NCBI GenBank assembly: GCA_038213375.1
Contig: JBBQTB010000033.1
Span: 1 to 64,000 of the forward strand
Source of the DNA: JAAUTT01 sp038213375
Lineage (GTDB): Bacteria; Bacteroidota; Bacteroidia; Bacteroidales; JAAUTT01
Direction of reading: 5' to 3'
Length of the DNA: 64,000 bases
Positions 19,008 to 28,392 of the stretch are shown here, piece by piece. The translations under genes were made by a program, and so were the position numbers. The notes beneath the pieces were generated by a model. That model was given only the letters and a program-made list of their open reading frames with translations. It had not been told where the DNA came from and made no database searches. Within the stretch, counting starts at the first letter, position 1. Every line of letters begins with the position of its first letter.

Positions 19008-22000
19008 TCAAAAACTTAAATTCATCCCAAAAATAAACTGACGTGGATGAGGATATGCCCCAAAATCAAGACCGCGATCCCATTCGCTGCCACCACCATG
19101 CCAACGGGTACCTAAATCAGGTTCAATTCCTGAATAGTTAGTGATTGTAAATAGGTTGGTTATTTGAAAGTATATTTTATAATTATCTACTCTAATTTTT
19201 TTAATTAGCGACTTTGGAATATAGTAGCTTATTTGAAAATTTTTACAACGCAAAAAAGAACCATCTTCAACATAGTACGATGTTGGATTATTAGCTGCAT
19301 CGTTATCATTTAACACTAATATGGGTAACTTTGTATCAGTATTTGCATCTTTAGTAGGATTCCATGAATTATCAACCATAAATTGACTTTTATTCCCTGT
19401 AAATGAACCGTTAAAATCGGTCCAGTATTTTACATAATTAAATATTTTATTCCCTTGTGACCCCATTAGAAAAATGTTGAATTCAAAATTTTTATAATAA
19501 AGGTTAAAATCTATACCATAAGTAAATTTTGGATGAGGACTTCCTATAATGGTTTTGTCTTTTTCATTGATCATACCATCTCCATTGATGTCTTTGAACT
19601 TATATTTCCCCAATGAAGCCATCCAGGTAGTTAAAGGAATTTGCTGGCCATTTCCATCCAAAACTGGTTTCCCATCACTACCGAGTTTGATAAAATCTCC
19701 CAAAGAGTTATTTATCCCGGGCTGTTTAGCATGATTTAAAAGTTCGTTCTGATTTTTGAAAATCCCTTCAATCTCATAACCATAAAAGGAAGAAACCGGT
19801 TCACCTTTTGTTATTAACGTTACATTACCGAATCGGGTGTTTCCTCCGTAAAACTTAGTATCAGGATTGTCTGATATTTTAATAACCTCATTTTTATAAT
19901 GTGATAAATTAGCAGTAATATCATATTTGAAATCACCTGTAATGGCTCCTCGATTTGTTAATGAAATATCAAATCCGGTATTCTCCATTTCACCTAAGTT
20001 TACATATGGAGCAGTAACACCACCAGCAAGACTTGAGTAAGAATCGGAAACAAGCATGCCGGATGTTCTTTTAATATATCCCTCAACATTCATTTCTAAC
20101 CAATGATTAAATAAGGATGCATCTATACCAACATTGCCCATTTGTGATTGTTCCCATTTTGTATCGGGGTTGCCATATTTTGTCAGCCTAATCCCGAGAT
20201 TCGCCCCATTGTTCTGTCCCTTAATGGCATAATTAAAATCACCTGCATTTAATCCATAAGAATATGAATAATTATAAGCATTCGGTATTTCAGCATTCCC
20301 GGTAACTCCATAACCAGCTCTGATTTTAAGGTCATCAATCCAGAGAATTTCCTTCATAAAATTTTCCCTTGAAATACGCCATCCTAATGATAAAGACGGG
20401 AAAGTCCCATAACGATCCATAGGAGAGAAGCGGGAAACTCCATCCCGCCGAACTATTGCAGTAACTAAATATTTATCTTTCAAGGAATAATCCATCCGAC
20501 CAAAAATTCCAAACAAGGAATAATCACCCCAAAAAAAACTATTGTTAGTCATTGTATTTGGGTCGCCATTACCCAATGTCCATGTATTTGGATCATTTAT
20601 AAACAAATATCCAGTTCTGTTCCCCTCTATTTGACGCCCCAGGCCATCGCGAATGGCTTCCGAACCGAGAACAGCGGTTATATGATGAATATCGTTAATT
20701 ATTTTTGTATAGGTAAGTGTATTGGAATATACCCAACGTAAACTCCAGTTGCTGTATTCACTAAAGCCACTGACAACAGAGCCTTCACTGTATTCGGGAT
20801 TTGGATAACGTACCGAATATCCCGATCCGTTTTTATAATCAATGCCATAAGTCGATCTAAATGTAAAATCCTTCAGAAAAGAAAACTCAAGAAAAATATT
20901 TCCAAATGACCGAAGGCTAATATCAGTATCATCTTTACCACGAAATATCATGGCATAAGGGTTTTGGGCATTGCCTGACCCCTTAGCTGCTGTACCGGCA
21001 AAGTTACCTTTCACGTCATAAATTGGAACCCATGGAACCATGCGATAAGCCATGGAAAGACCCCATCCTTCATCCTGGTTTCCGGCGCTATGATTCTGTG
21101 AACGGGTTAATGTAAAATTCTCTCCTAATTTGAGAATTTTTTTTATATTAAATTCTGAATTAGCACGGAAAGAGTATCGCTGATATTTAGTGTATTTTAC
21201 TATGCCTTCCTGGTCATAATAATTCAATCCCAATGAATAAACTCCTTTTTCGCTGCCACCCGAAGCTGTTAATTGGTGATTTTGAATTGACGCAATTTGG
21301 GTAATTTCTTTAAACCAATTGGTATTTCCGGGTTTAGTAATCCGGTTATTATTGCTCCAATCAGTCTCCTTGGCATAATCTGTGCCAGTGGGTATAATGA
21401 AATTTGGTACTTTGGGATTTGCAACACTCCCAAATTGCGGATGGGTATCCATGTAATTCTTATCCGTTGTCCATAAACTCTCGTCTTCAAAAAGATCCTG
21501 ATAACTGCGATTAGTATTTATACCTTGTCCCCAATTACGTAAAATGGCAGTATTTTTAGAGGCTGTTTGCCACATATTTATCCAACCTTGGGTATCCAGC
21601 AAATCAAAAGACTTAATAACTTTCTGCAATCCATAATACCCATTGTATGAAATATTGGTTTTATCTTTGGATCCTTTTTTTGTTGTAATGATTATTACTC
21701 CGTTACTGGCTTGAGAACCATAAATTGAGGCTGCGGAAGCATCTTTTAGAATCTGAACCGTTTCAACATCGTTGGGATTTATCGTATTAAGATTTTGATC
21801 TCTTGTAGATACTCCATCTATCACGATAAGTGGTCCATTATCATTAATGGAACCAATACCGCGAATTCGAATGCTCACACCTGATGATGGATCGCCTGAA
21901 GAAGAAATAATAACACCGGCAGCTCTTCCGGCTAATTGAATTCCTAGATTTGTTGCTGGCTGAGATTGAAGTTTTTCGGCATCAATTGTTGTTACCGAGC

Positions 22001-22775
22001 CCGTGATATCTTTTTTCGCTTGGGTTCCATATCCAATAACAATTATTTCCTTTAATTCTTTTGTTTCCTCGGTAAGAGAAACGTCTATTTGTGCTCGACC
22101 TGAGATTGCAATCTCCTTACGTTCATAACCTAAAAATGAAAAAACCAAAACTCCATACACAGGAGCTTGCAATGTAAATACGCCATTACCATCAGTATTA
22201 GTGCCAATAGTACTCCCTTTTACAATGATATTAACACCGGGTATGGGCTGAGCTTCACCAAAGGAAACAACTTTTCCACTGATTGTTTTTTGAGGAAAAG
22301 AAAGAGCCTCCAACGGATTCATCTCCTTAACATTTAAATCTTCTCGGAAAATTGCCGATTCACCGGGAATTGCCAACAACTGATAGTCATTTTTAATTTG
22401 CCTGGTTAAAACAATATGCTTATCTACTGAGGTATATAGAATCTCATTGTTAATAAAAAACTTATCCAATACCTCCTCTATGGAGCAATCCTGAACATTT
22501 ATATTAATTGTTTTATTAACATCAATTTTGGAATCATTATAAACGAAGGTATAATCGCTCTGTTTTTCTATTTCCTTTAACGCATCCTTTATGGAAACAT
22601 TTTTGAGATTAAGGGTAATTTTTGATTGCGCCATCCCTACAAAATAGCTACCTGTGAAAAAAAACAACCCAACAAGTAACAAAAGTTGCTTCCTCAAGCA
22701 TCCAATTTTTATTTTTATTTTTCTGCTTTTATGCCATTTGTAATCAATCAGTAGAAAATCAAAATTTTTATGCAT
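19008..22775 (-). CDS. SusC/RagA TonB-dependent receptor with STN signalling domain (SusC2)
   Basis: A 1,255-residue outer-membrane transporter. After a signal peptide (about 28-49), residues about 52-120 form an STN domain (T-L-N-L-K-N-V-S-I-K-D-A-L-K-E-I-E-K-Q-S), which in FecA-type receptors contacts the FecR anti-sigma factor. A CarboxypepD_reg-like domain follows at about 162-240 (I-S-G-K-V-V-S to L-S-E-E-T), then a plug with G-Y-G-T and the SusC hallmark strand N-G-V-I-I-I-T-T-K-K-G near 357, then the 22-stranded barrel ending in aromatic M-N-L-S-F. It starts 32 bp after fecR2 with no sigma gene in that unit, and no SusD gene follows it. The likely partner, SusD2, lies upstream of fecR2 instead. 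Substrate unknown. Confidence 0.93.
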   Translation of the reverse strand: MHKNFDFLLIDYKWHKSRKIKIKIGCLRKQLLLLVGLFFFTGSYFVGMAQSKITLNLKNVSIKDALKEIEKQSDYTFVYNDSKIDVNKTININVQDCSIEEVLDKFFINNEILYTSVDKHIVLTRQIKNDYQLLAIPGESAIFREDLNVKEMNPLEALSFPQKTISGKVVSFGEAQPIPGVNIIVKGSTIGTNTDGNGVFTLQAPVYGVLVFSFLGYERKEIAISGRAQIDVSLTEETKELKEIIVIGYGTQAKKDITGSVTTIDAEKLQSQPATNLGIQLAGRAAGVIISSSGDPSSGVSIRIRGIGSINDNGPLIVIDGVSTRDQNLNTINPNDVETVQILKDASAASIYGSQASNGVIIITTKKGSKDKTNISYNGYYGLQKVIKSFDLLDTQGWINMWQTASKNTAILRNWGQGINTNRSYQDLFEDESLWTTDKNYMDTHPQFGSVANPKVPNFIIPTGTDYAKETDWSNNNRITKPGNTNWFKEITQIASIQNHQLTASGGSEKGVYSLGLNYYDQEGIVKYTKYQRYSFRANSEFNIKKILKLGENFTLTRSQNHSAGNQDEGWGLSMAYRMVPWVPIYDVKGNFAGTAAKGSGNAQNPYAMIFRGKDDTDISLRSFGNIFLEFSFLKDFTFRSTYGIDYKNGSGYSVRYPNPEYSEGSVVSGFSEYSNWSLRWVYSNTLTYTKIINDIHHITAVLGSEAIRDGLGRQIEGNRTGYLFINDPNTWTLGNGDPNTMTNNSFFWGDYSLFGIFGRMDYSLKDKYLVTAIVRRDGVSRFSPMDRYGTFPSLSLGWRISRENFMKEILWIDDLKIRAGYGVTGNAEIPNAYNYSYSYGLNAGDFNYAIKGQNNGANLGIRLTKYGNPDTKWEQSQMGNVGIDASLFNHWLEMNVEGYIKRTSGMLVSDSYSSLAGGVTAPYVNLGEMENTGFDISLTNRGAITGDFKYDITANLSHYKNEVIKISDNPDTKFYGGNTRFGNVTLITKGEPVSSFYGYEIEGIFKNQNELLNHAKQPGINNSLGDFIKLGSDGKPVLDGNGQQIPLTTWMASLGKYKFKDINGDGMINEKDKTIIGSPHPKFTYGIDFNLYYKNFEFNIFLMGSQGNKIFNYVKYWTDFNGSFTGNKSQFMVDNSWNPTKDANTDTKLPILVLNDNDAANNPTSYYVEDGSFLRCKNFQISYYIPKSLIKKIRVDNYKIYFQITNLFTITNYSGIEPDLGTRWHGGGSEWDRGLDFGAYPHPRQFIFGMNLSF

Positions 22776-22807
22776 ATAAAATTGTCCAAAGCAATCAAAA
22801 TAAAGTT

Positions 22808-23860
22808 TTATTTTATCTCAACCTTAGCAGGTTCATATTTAAATAGGCGTTTCCCTGTATTATTTATCTTTTCAACTGTAAATCCGGTAGCTGTCGTATA
22901 CTGTAATAATTTAATAGCTTGTTCTATGTTCTCATCTATAATAGTTAAGGTAATCCTTTCGTTTTTTTTATAATCAATCATGCTGATTTTTAACCCGTAC
23001 CATCTCTCCAATTTTTTAATAGCCTCATGGATATCCTCATTGTCAAATACTAAACGACCTTCTTTCCATGACGTGTATCTATTTGAGTCAACATCTTCCA
23101 ATACCAATTTTTGTTCCTTTTTACTAAAAGTAGCCTTTTGTTGTGGTTTAATGATGATAGAGTTATCGGAACCAAATTTCTTACCATCTTGCTGAAGCGA
23201 AATTATACCAGATTCAAGCGTGGTTTCAATAGTTTTATCATCTGCATACGCTTTAACATTGAATTTAGTGCCTAACACTTTTATTGACAATTGCGAAGTT
23301 TCAACAATAAAAGGGCAATTGGGGTTTTTTACAACATCAAAAAATGCTTCTCCATATAATTTCACCTTTCTATAGTCTCTTTCGAAATTTTCGTTATATA
23401 TAATTTTCGAGTCTGCATTTAGCCATACCTTTGTTCCATCAGATAAAATGATTTCTTTCTTCTCTCCTTTTGATGTAGTTACCTCAACGGTATGCCTAAA
23501 TGATAGATTAATTACATTCGTTTTGTAAAGTATACTTCCTAAAAAAATCAACCCTGTAAAAATTGCTGCTGCAGAATATAACCACTTGTTATTTATTTTT
23601 TTAGCTATTCTGTCATTTTTTTCAATAACAAATTCTTGGTTTTCAGAAGCAGGTTTCGCATTTGATATTTGAGAAGAAATGGCATGGAAAATTTTATCGA
23701 AATCAGGTGAATTTATTTTGTCTTTTATATCTTTATAATCATTCCACTGATTTAATAGCAGTTTTTCAACCGAAGGGGAATTTAGAAACTCACCGCCCTC
23801 AGAAAGAACCTTGTTTTCATCAGAAAAGTTGCCAGACACTATTTTATTTCGGGAATGCAT
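22808..23860 (-). CDS. FecR-family anti-sigma factor (FecR2)
   Basis: A 350-residue inner-membrane regulator. The N-terminal cytoplasmic part (1-about 95) would bind an ECF sigma factor. A transmembrane helix follows (Y-S-A-A-A-I-F-T-G-L-I-F-L-G), then the periplasmic FecR domain (L-S-D-G-T-K-V-W-L-N-A-D-S-K, G-E-A-F-F-D-V, V-L-G-T-K-F-N-V) and a C-terminal DUF4974-like domain (F-D-N-E-D-I-H-E-A-I-K-K-L-E-R-W-Y-G). ATG at 23860 is chosen by similarity to FecR1, whose N-terminus aligns; a TTG 22 codons upstream is possible. It is followed by susC2 after 32 bp. There is no sigma gene beside it and no ECF-type promoter upstream, unlike the other two fecR genes here. Confidence 0.9.
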   Translation of the reverse strand: MHSRNKIVSGNFSDENKVLSEGGEFLNSPSVEKLLLNQWNDYKDIKDKINSPDFDKIFHAISSQISNAKPASENQEFVIEKNDRIAKKINNKWLYSAAAIFTGLIFLGSILYKTNVINLSFRHTVEVTTSKGEKKEIILSDGTKVWLNADSKIIYNENFERDYRKVKLYGEAFFDVVKNPNCPFIVETSQLSIKVLGTKFNVKAYADDKTIETTLESGIISLQQDGKKFGSDNSIIIKPQQKATFSKKEQKLVLEDVDSNRYTSWKEGRLVFDNEDIHEAIKKLERWYGLKISMIDYKKNERITLTIIDENIEQAIKLLQYTTATGFTVEKINNTGKRLFKYEPAKVEIK

Positions 23861-23935
23861 CAGTAAAATCTTTAAACTACTTAATGTATAAGTATACTTG
23901 TTGCGATTTAAATAAAAAAATAACAATAATCACTT

Positions 23936-23943
23936 CAAAGGTA
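23936..23943 (-). promoter_or_regulatory. Possible fecR2 promoter -7 box TACCTTTG
   Basis: The minus strand reads TACCTTTG, an exact TAnnTTTG match, 75 bp before the chosen ATG. If used, fecR2-susC2 would be transcribed by the housekeeping sigma rather than the ECF sigma. Confidence 0.4.
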
Positions 23944-24184
23944 ATACTATTTAAAATAAAATAACTAATGAATTTTATCGTCTTTGCAATAAAAGTTAAT
24001 AAATTATGGAAAACTTAAACCCATAATATCTATCAATTGAAAGATGCAGATTTATTGTAGTTTTGCTAAGCTCTGTATGGCCTCAAGCAATGGTGTCAGG
24101 ATTAATCAAAGGAGAAGCAACAAACATAATTGCTTTAAAATGGAGCATCTCTCAGCTGAAAGGATTGGAGCGCATCAATAATAC
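23944..24184. other. Gap between susD2 and fecR2 with an unexplained open frame
   Basis: About 240 bp between the susD2 stop and fecR2. A plus-strand frame ending at the stop near 24188 stays open for about 50 codons (…S-S-V-W-P-Q-A-M-V-S-G-L-I-K-G-E-A…) without a proper start. I do not recognise it; it may be a gene relic left by rearrangement of the locus. Confidence 0.25.
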
Positions 24185-25912
24185 TTAGTTGCAAGTTGAA
24201 CCGTTTTGAATAAGAATACCCTGACTAAGCTCAATCTGTTGCACTGGAATAGGATAATTCAAGTCGCAGGGTACATCAAATTTGGCACCCTGGAATTGAG
24301 TATGTCGTACCCCTTCTTTTGCAATATAGGCATCAATCTCCACTTTCACAATCGTGATACCCCAGCGTGACAAATCGAAGAACCTGTGTCCTTCCATGGC
24401 AAGTTCAATTTTACGCTCGAAACGGACAGCCTTTCCGGCAATTATTTTATCAGCAAAGTCTACGGAATATGGTTCTACCACATAAGTGGCAGCAGGAGTG
24501 CCATTTGCAAATTTAACCAGATTAGAACTCTTGGCACGATTCCTAATCATGTTTACGTATTCAGTGGCCTGATGAAGTGATCCCACCTCCACTTCACATT
24601 CTGCGGCCATCAGCAATACATCTGCAAAGCGAATCAAATCGAAATTTAGAGCGCTTCCCGGAGCCCACCAGTCGTTCTTTTCACTAGGATCAACCTTTCG
24701 GTATACGTTTTTGATAGGGGAATAAGGCCCACCATAGTTTTGATCGCGGATCCAGTTTTTTCCGGGGTGAAGACCCCAATCGAGATATGGAATACCACGA
24801 CGACCAACACTCCAGTCAAGACGCGGATCAACAGCAGTAGTCATATCAGGGATATATTTATCCTTTGATTCAAGACCATCATCGTTTGCAAAATCAATTA
24901 GGTTGAAAGAATCTACTAATGGTAAACCATTAGTATCGACTTTAAATGAATTTACCAAACTTTGGGAAGGTTGAAAGAACCCGCAACATCCACCCGGAGC
25001 ATCACTACCATAAGGATAGCAAATTGAATAACCAGCGTTACCATGTTTTCTGGATCCGTCGCCGATATCATTTTGAACAGCAAAAATTGATTCGGAACCA
25101 TTTTCAAAAGCAATGTTAAAATTCATTTCAAACGATGGTAGTAAAGCATATTTATCTCCTTTGGCTGTTTTACCATTGGCAATAACATCATCAAAATAGA
25201 ATTTAGCATCTGCATATTTATACTGATAAAGTAAGTGTTTTGCAAGCATAGCTTTTGCAGCCCAGCAATTTACCCGACCTATCTCGTCCCATGTTTCAGG
25301 CAAATTATCGGCAGCAAATTGAAAATCAGCTTGTATATTGGAGGTAATATCTTTGTCGTTTGGAATTTTTGGGTTATTGATGTTTTGGTTAATAATTGTT
25401 TCGTCCAGCCATGGCACTTTGGGACCAAACATTCTGATAAGTTCAAAAAAATAAAAGCCTCTTAAAAAACGGAGTTCTCCTTTTTTTGTTTTTATAAACG
25501 TTTCATCGATCTCTCCCCCAATGGTCGTTTCACAGAGAATTGATATGGCATCGTTACATCGAAATATTCCATTGTAGGCCCAGTTCCATTTTTCGTTTGT
25601 GTACCCATTGTTTGTCTGGCATGCATACCGTTCAATTGAATTAATATCAGGTTGGTCACCTGCTTCGGATCCTTTGTAGGCATCTCCTCCAACTACACTG
25701 CCATATACCCAGTTACACGGATTTGACCCCCAACTGGTATGTTGTGGATTTAACGATGAATAAGCAGCTATTATTAAGGCTTCAATTCCGGCTTTTGATT
25801 TCAGCGATTCCCTTTCAACTGCGCCAAGAGGATGTTTGGTGAGGAAATCGTTAGAACAACCAAATAGAAATACCATAAAAACAAACAGGTTACTAATGGA
25901 TTTCTTTTGCAT
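24185..25912 (-). CDS. SusD/RagB-like substrate-binding lipoprotein (SusD2)
   Basis: A 575-residue surface lipoprotein (lipobox V-F-L-F-G-C-S at about 14-20) of the SusD family, which forms the lid over a SusC channel and binds the nutrient outside the cell. It has the SusD TPR-like helices and the C-terminal signature (F-E-R-K-I-E-L-A-M-E-G-H-R-F-F-D-L-S-R-W-G). It is clearly paralogous to SusD1: both share G-F-F-Q-P-S-Q-x-L-V-N-x-F-K-V and the V-D-P-R-L-D-x-x-V-x-R-R-G-I-P-Y-x-D-W-G block. Its place is unusual: it precedes fecR2-susC2 rather than following a susC. It may pair with SusC2. Confidence 0.92.
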   Translation of the reverse strand: MQKKSISNLFVFMVFLFGCSNDFLTKHPLGAVERESLKSKAGIEALIIAAYSSLNPQHTSWGSNPCNWVYGSVVGGDAYKGSEAGDQPDINSIERYACQTNNGYTNEKWNWAYNGIFRCNDAISILCETTIGGEIDETFIKTKKGELRFLRGFYFFELIRMFGPKVPWLDETIINQNINNPKIPNDKDITSNIQADFQFAADNLPETWDEIGRVNCWAAKAMLAKHLLYQYKYADAKFYFDDVIANGKTAKGDKYALLPSFEMNFNIAFENGSESIFAVQNDIGDGSRKHGNAGYSICYPYGSDAPGGCCGFFQPSQSLVNSFKVDTNGLPLVDSFNLIDFANDDGLESKDKYIPDMTTAVDPRLDWSVGRRGIPYLDWGLHPGKNWIRDQNYGGPYSPIKNVYRKVDPSEKNDWWAPGSALNFDLIRFADVLLMAAECEVEVGSLHQATEYVNMIRNRAKSSNLVKFANGTPAATYVVEPYSVDFADKIIAGKAVRFERKIELAMEGHRFFDLSRWGITIVKVEIDAYIAKEGVRHTQFQGAKFDVPCDLNYPIPVQQIELSQGILIQNGSTCN

Positions 25913-26005
25913 CTAAAATTTTAATAATGTGTAATGTTAGTGCGAAAAAAAGAATTTTTCAAGAATAAGGATAGAAATCTCATTTATTTCTAACTTTAGG
26001 AAAAG

Positions 26006-26515
26006 CTATGGAACCAATGCCAAACTATCTCCATTCAGTTTCAGCTTAATTGTTTCCTTGCACAAATTACATCCATAATTAGGAGAATCGGAAGCAATTT
26101 TAGAATGTTCTGCTATAACAATACCATTTGTAATTTGTTTCACTTGCATCTCTTTCTCAATTACTTTTAAAGGAATCAATTCACCGGATTTATTAATGAA
26201 AACCAGATGATAGTATCGAATAGTGTTTTCTTTATCAACTACTTGATATGAAACAATGGCATCTTCAAATTTGTCGGCATTTAAATCACCTAATAATATA
26301 TTCTTTTTTTTGCAAATATAGGTAGAACTATCCTCTGTCTTAATTAAAAATAAATCCTCTGTCTTATTAGTGGGTTGCAACCCTGTTTTAATGGTGAGGT
26401 ATTTTTGTGCTGAGGTAAATATCTGCTCATCAGATAAGAAATATTTTTTTTGATTTGCGGTGTTACAGCTAGTTGCGATTAATAAAGAAAGGCTAAAAAA
26501 GAATAGTCTGAACAT
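26006..26515 (-). CDS. Small putative lipoprotein of unknown function
   Basis: A 169-residue protein with a lipoprotein-like signal (F-F-S-L-S-L-L-I-A-T-S-C17). Two features stand out: G-D-L-N-A-D-K-F-E-D at about 76-85, a D-x-N-x-D-x-x-x-D pattern like calcium-binding FG-GAP or dockerin loops, and a C-terminal cysteine pair (Y-G-C-N-L-C-K). I do not recognise the family. It lies between susD1 (behind the susD1 terminator) and susD2, 93 bp before the latter, so it is probably co-transcribed with susD2. A role as an accessory surface protein of the uptake system is possible from position only. Confidence 0.6.
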   Translation of the reverse strand: MFRLFFFSLSLLIATSCNTANQKKYFLSDEQIFTSAQKYLTIKTGLQPTNKTEDLFLIKTEDSSTYICKKKNILLGDLNADKFEDAIVSYQVVDKENTIRYYHLVFINKSGELIPLKVIEKEMQVKQITNGIVIAEHSKIASDSPNYGCNLCKETIKLKLNGDSLALVP

Positions 26516-26546
26516 ACGAAGTGATTTTTAGTAAATACAAAAATAC

Positions 26547-26584
26547 AAAAAAAAAGGCTGTCGTAAAATGACAGCCTTTTTTTT
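26547..26584 (-). terminator. susD1 terminator (bidirectional)
   Basis: AAAAAGGCTGTC and GACAGCCTTTTT form a perfect stem around a 7-base loop, flanked by long A and T runs on either side. It starts 16 bp after the susD1 stop and separates the sigma-fecR1-susC1-susD1 unit from the lipoprotein-susD2 unit. Confidence 0.9.
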
Positions 26585-26599
26585 CGTTATGAATAGAAT

Positions 26600-28363
26600 C
26601 TAGTAACCAGGATTTTTTGTTAGAACACCAGGTTGCAGATCTAGTTGAGTTTGTGGTATTGGAGCCAACAATGATTTATCAGTAACAACTGCTCCAGTTA
26701 AGAATTGTCTTGTTCTGAGATCATCTTTAGCATATTGGTTTAAAACAGTTTTGGCGATGCCCCAACGTCTTAAATCAAAAAAGCGCGATCCTTCCATAGC
26801 AAATTCTAGGCGCATTTCAAATTGTACAGCTTTCATAGCCATATCAACGCCTGTGAAAGATGTATATGGCTGAACATCATAATTTGCAGCAGGTTTAGTC
26901 AAATCTATAGTAACATTAAATGGGTAAGCTGTACTGGGTAAAGAATATGTTGTAACTAAACCCATTACTCTTGGCCCTTTTTTTGCCCTGTTACGGATTT
27001 GATTCACAAGATCCATTGCAATGACAAGATCACCATCGCTGGCAGCAATTTCTGCTCTCCATAAAAGGATATGACTGTATCTGTAATACCTAAAATTGTT
27101 TGTACTTACACCACCTTGCCAACCTGTGGCAGGATGGGCGCTACCTTTTTCTGCTTTCATGTAAAAAGATTTTGGATTAGGTAAATAAGGGCCACCATTT
27201 GATTGCAAACGAATCCAATCGTTGCCCCTGTTTACACCCCAGTCCATATAAGGTATACCTCTGCGGCTAACAGTAAAGTCTAACCGAGGATCAACTACAT
27301 CGGGGAAAGGAATAAATATATCTGTTGAATTCACGTTCATATCGTTCTTTAAATCTACCTGGTTATAATTATCCAACAAAGGTAACCCACTGGCATTCAC
27401 TTTAAAAGCATTAACAAGGTCTTGCGATGGTTGAAAAAAACCACAGCAGGATGCAATATCGCTACCCTGAGGTGCATTTAAACCAGTTCCAATATCGGCT
27501 GAACCGCCATCAGTAGAACCATTGCCCACAGCACGCTGAATTTCGAAAATAGATTCTGAATTATTCCGGTGAGCAACATCAAAATTGTCAAAGAAATTAT
27601 CTGTCAATCTAAATTTAGTACTGCTGATAATACCATCAAGTAAAGGTTTTGCAGCTGCATAATTTAACGTTTGCATATGAGCTCTTGCAAGAACTGCCAT
27701 AGCAGCATATTTGGTTGGGCGTCCTGGTTCAGCTTGTTTTGCCAAATTTGGTAAATTATTCATAGCAAAAGTAAGATCCTCAATGATGGCAGGCATTGCA
27801 TCAACATTATTAGGAACCAAGGAAGCATCAGGAGTATCTTCTTTGATAATTGGTATATTTTTGAATACCAGCCATGCTTCGAAATTAAACCATCCTCTTA
27901 AAAAACGGGTCTCGGCTTCAAATTCCGTTGCTTGCTCGGTAGTTAAACCTTTAGTTCCCTTTAATACCTTAAGAACACCATTGGCACGGGTAACTCCTTT
28001 TAAATACCATTTCCATTTGTCGGCAGCGTAACCGTTAGTGGTTTGTATATCCCAACGTTCTATCTCATTGATAGGGTTCTGGTCAGTTTCAGTAGACCCC
28101 TTATAAGCATCGCCACCAGCAATTGCACCAAATGTCCAATTGGTTACTGATGCACCCCAGGTTATGTCCCAGTTTTGGTAAGTATCTCCTTTTCCTCCAA
28201 CCATGGCATAGGTTCCGGTTAAAAGAGCGCTAATTCCTTTGGCATCATAAAAATTAAGTTCATTTGCCTCCCCCAATGGAGCCTTAGTTAAAAAGTCTTC
28301 TGAACATGATAACGCAAAAGCCATTATCATGGTCATTAATACAAGATATTTTACTTTTTTCAT
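26600..28363 (-). CDS. SusD/RagB-like substrate-binding lipoprotein (SusD1)
   Basis: A 587-residue SusD family lipoprotein (signal with A-F-A-L-S-C20), the surface-exposed binding partner of SusC1. Family signatures are the E-T-R-F-L-R-G-W-F-N-F helix near residue 150 and the C-terminal R-L-E-F-A-M-E-G-S-R-F-F-D-L-R-R-W-G. It follows susC1 by 29 bp, the standard susC-susD order, and ends at a strong terminator. It is paralogous to SusD2. No glycoside hydrolase, sulfatase or peptidase is encoded beside it, so the ligand class (glycan, peptide or other) is open. Confidence 0.95.
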   Translation of the reverse strand: MKKVKYLVLMTMIMAFALSCSEDFLTKAPLGEANELNFYDAKGISALLTGTYAMVGGKGDTYQNWDITWGASVTNWTFGAIAGGDAYKGSTETDQNPINEIERWDIQTTNGYAADKWKWYLKGVTRANGVLKVLKGTKGLTTEQATEFEAETRFLRGWFNFEAWLVFKNIPIIKEDTPDASLVPNNVDAMPAIIEDLTFAMNNLPNLAKQAEPGRPTKYAAMAVLARAHMQTLNYAAAKPLLDGIISSTKFRLTDNFFDNFDVAHRNNSESIFEIQRAVGNGSTDGGSADIGTGLNAPQGSDIASCCGFFQPSQDLVNAFKVNASGLPLLDNYNQVDLKNDMNVNSTDIFIPFPDVVDPRLDFTVSRRGIPYMDWGVNRGNDWIRLQSNGGPYLPNPKSFYMKAEKGSAHPATGWQGGVSTNNFRYYRYSHILLWRAEIAASDGDLVIAMDLVNQIRNRAKKGPRVMGLVTTYSLPSTAYPFNVTIDLTKPAANYDVQPYTSFTGVDMAMKAVQFEMRLEFAMEGSRFFDLRRWGIAKTVLNQYAKDDLRTRQFLTGAVVTDKSLLAPIPQTQLDLQPGVLTKNPGY

Positions 28364-28392
28364 ATCACTTGTTTTTAATGTTAATAAAATTG

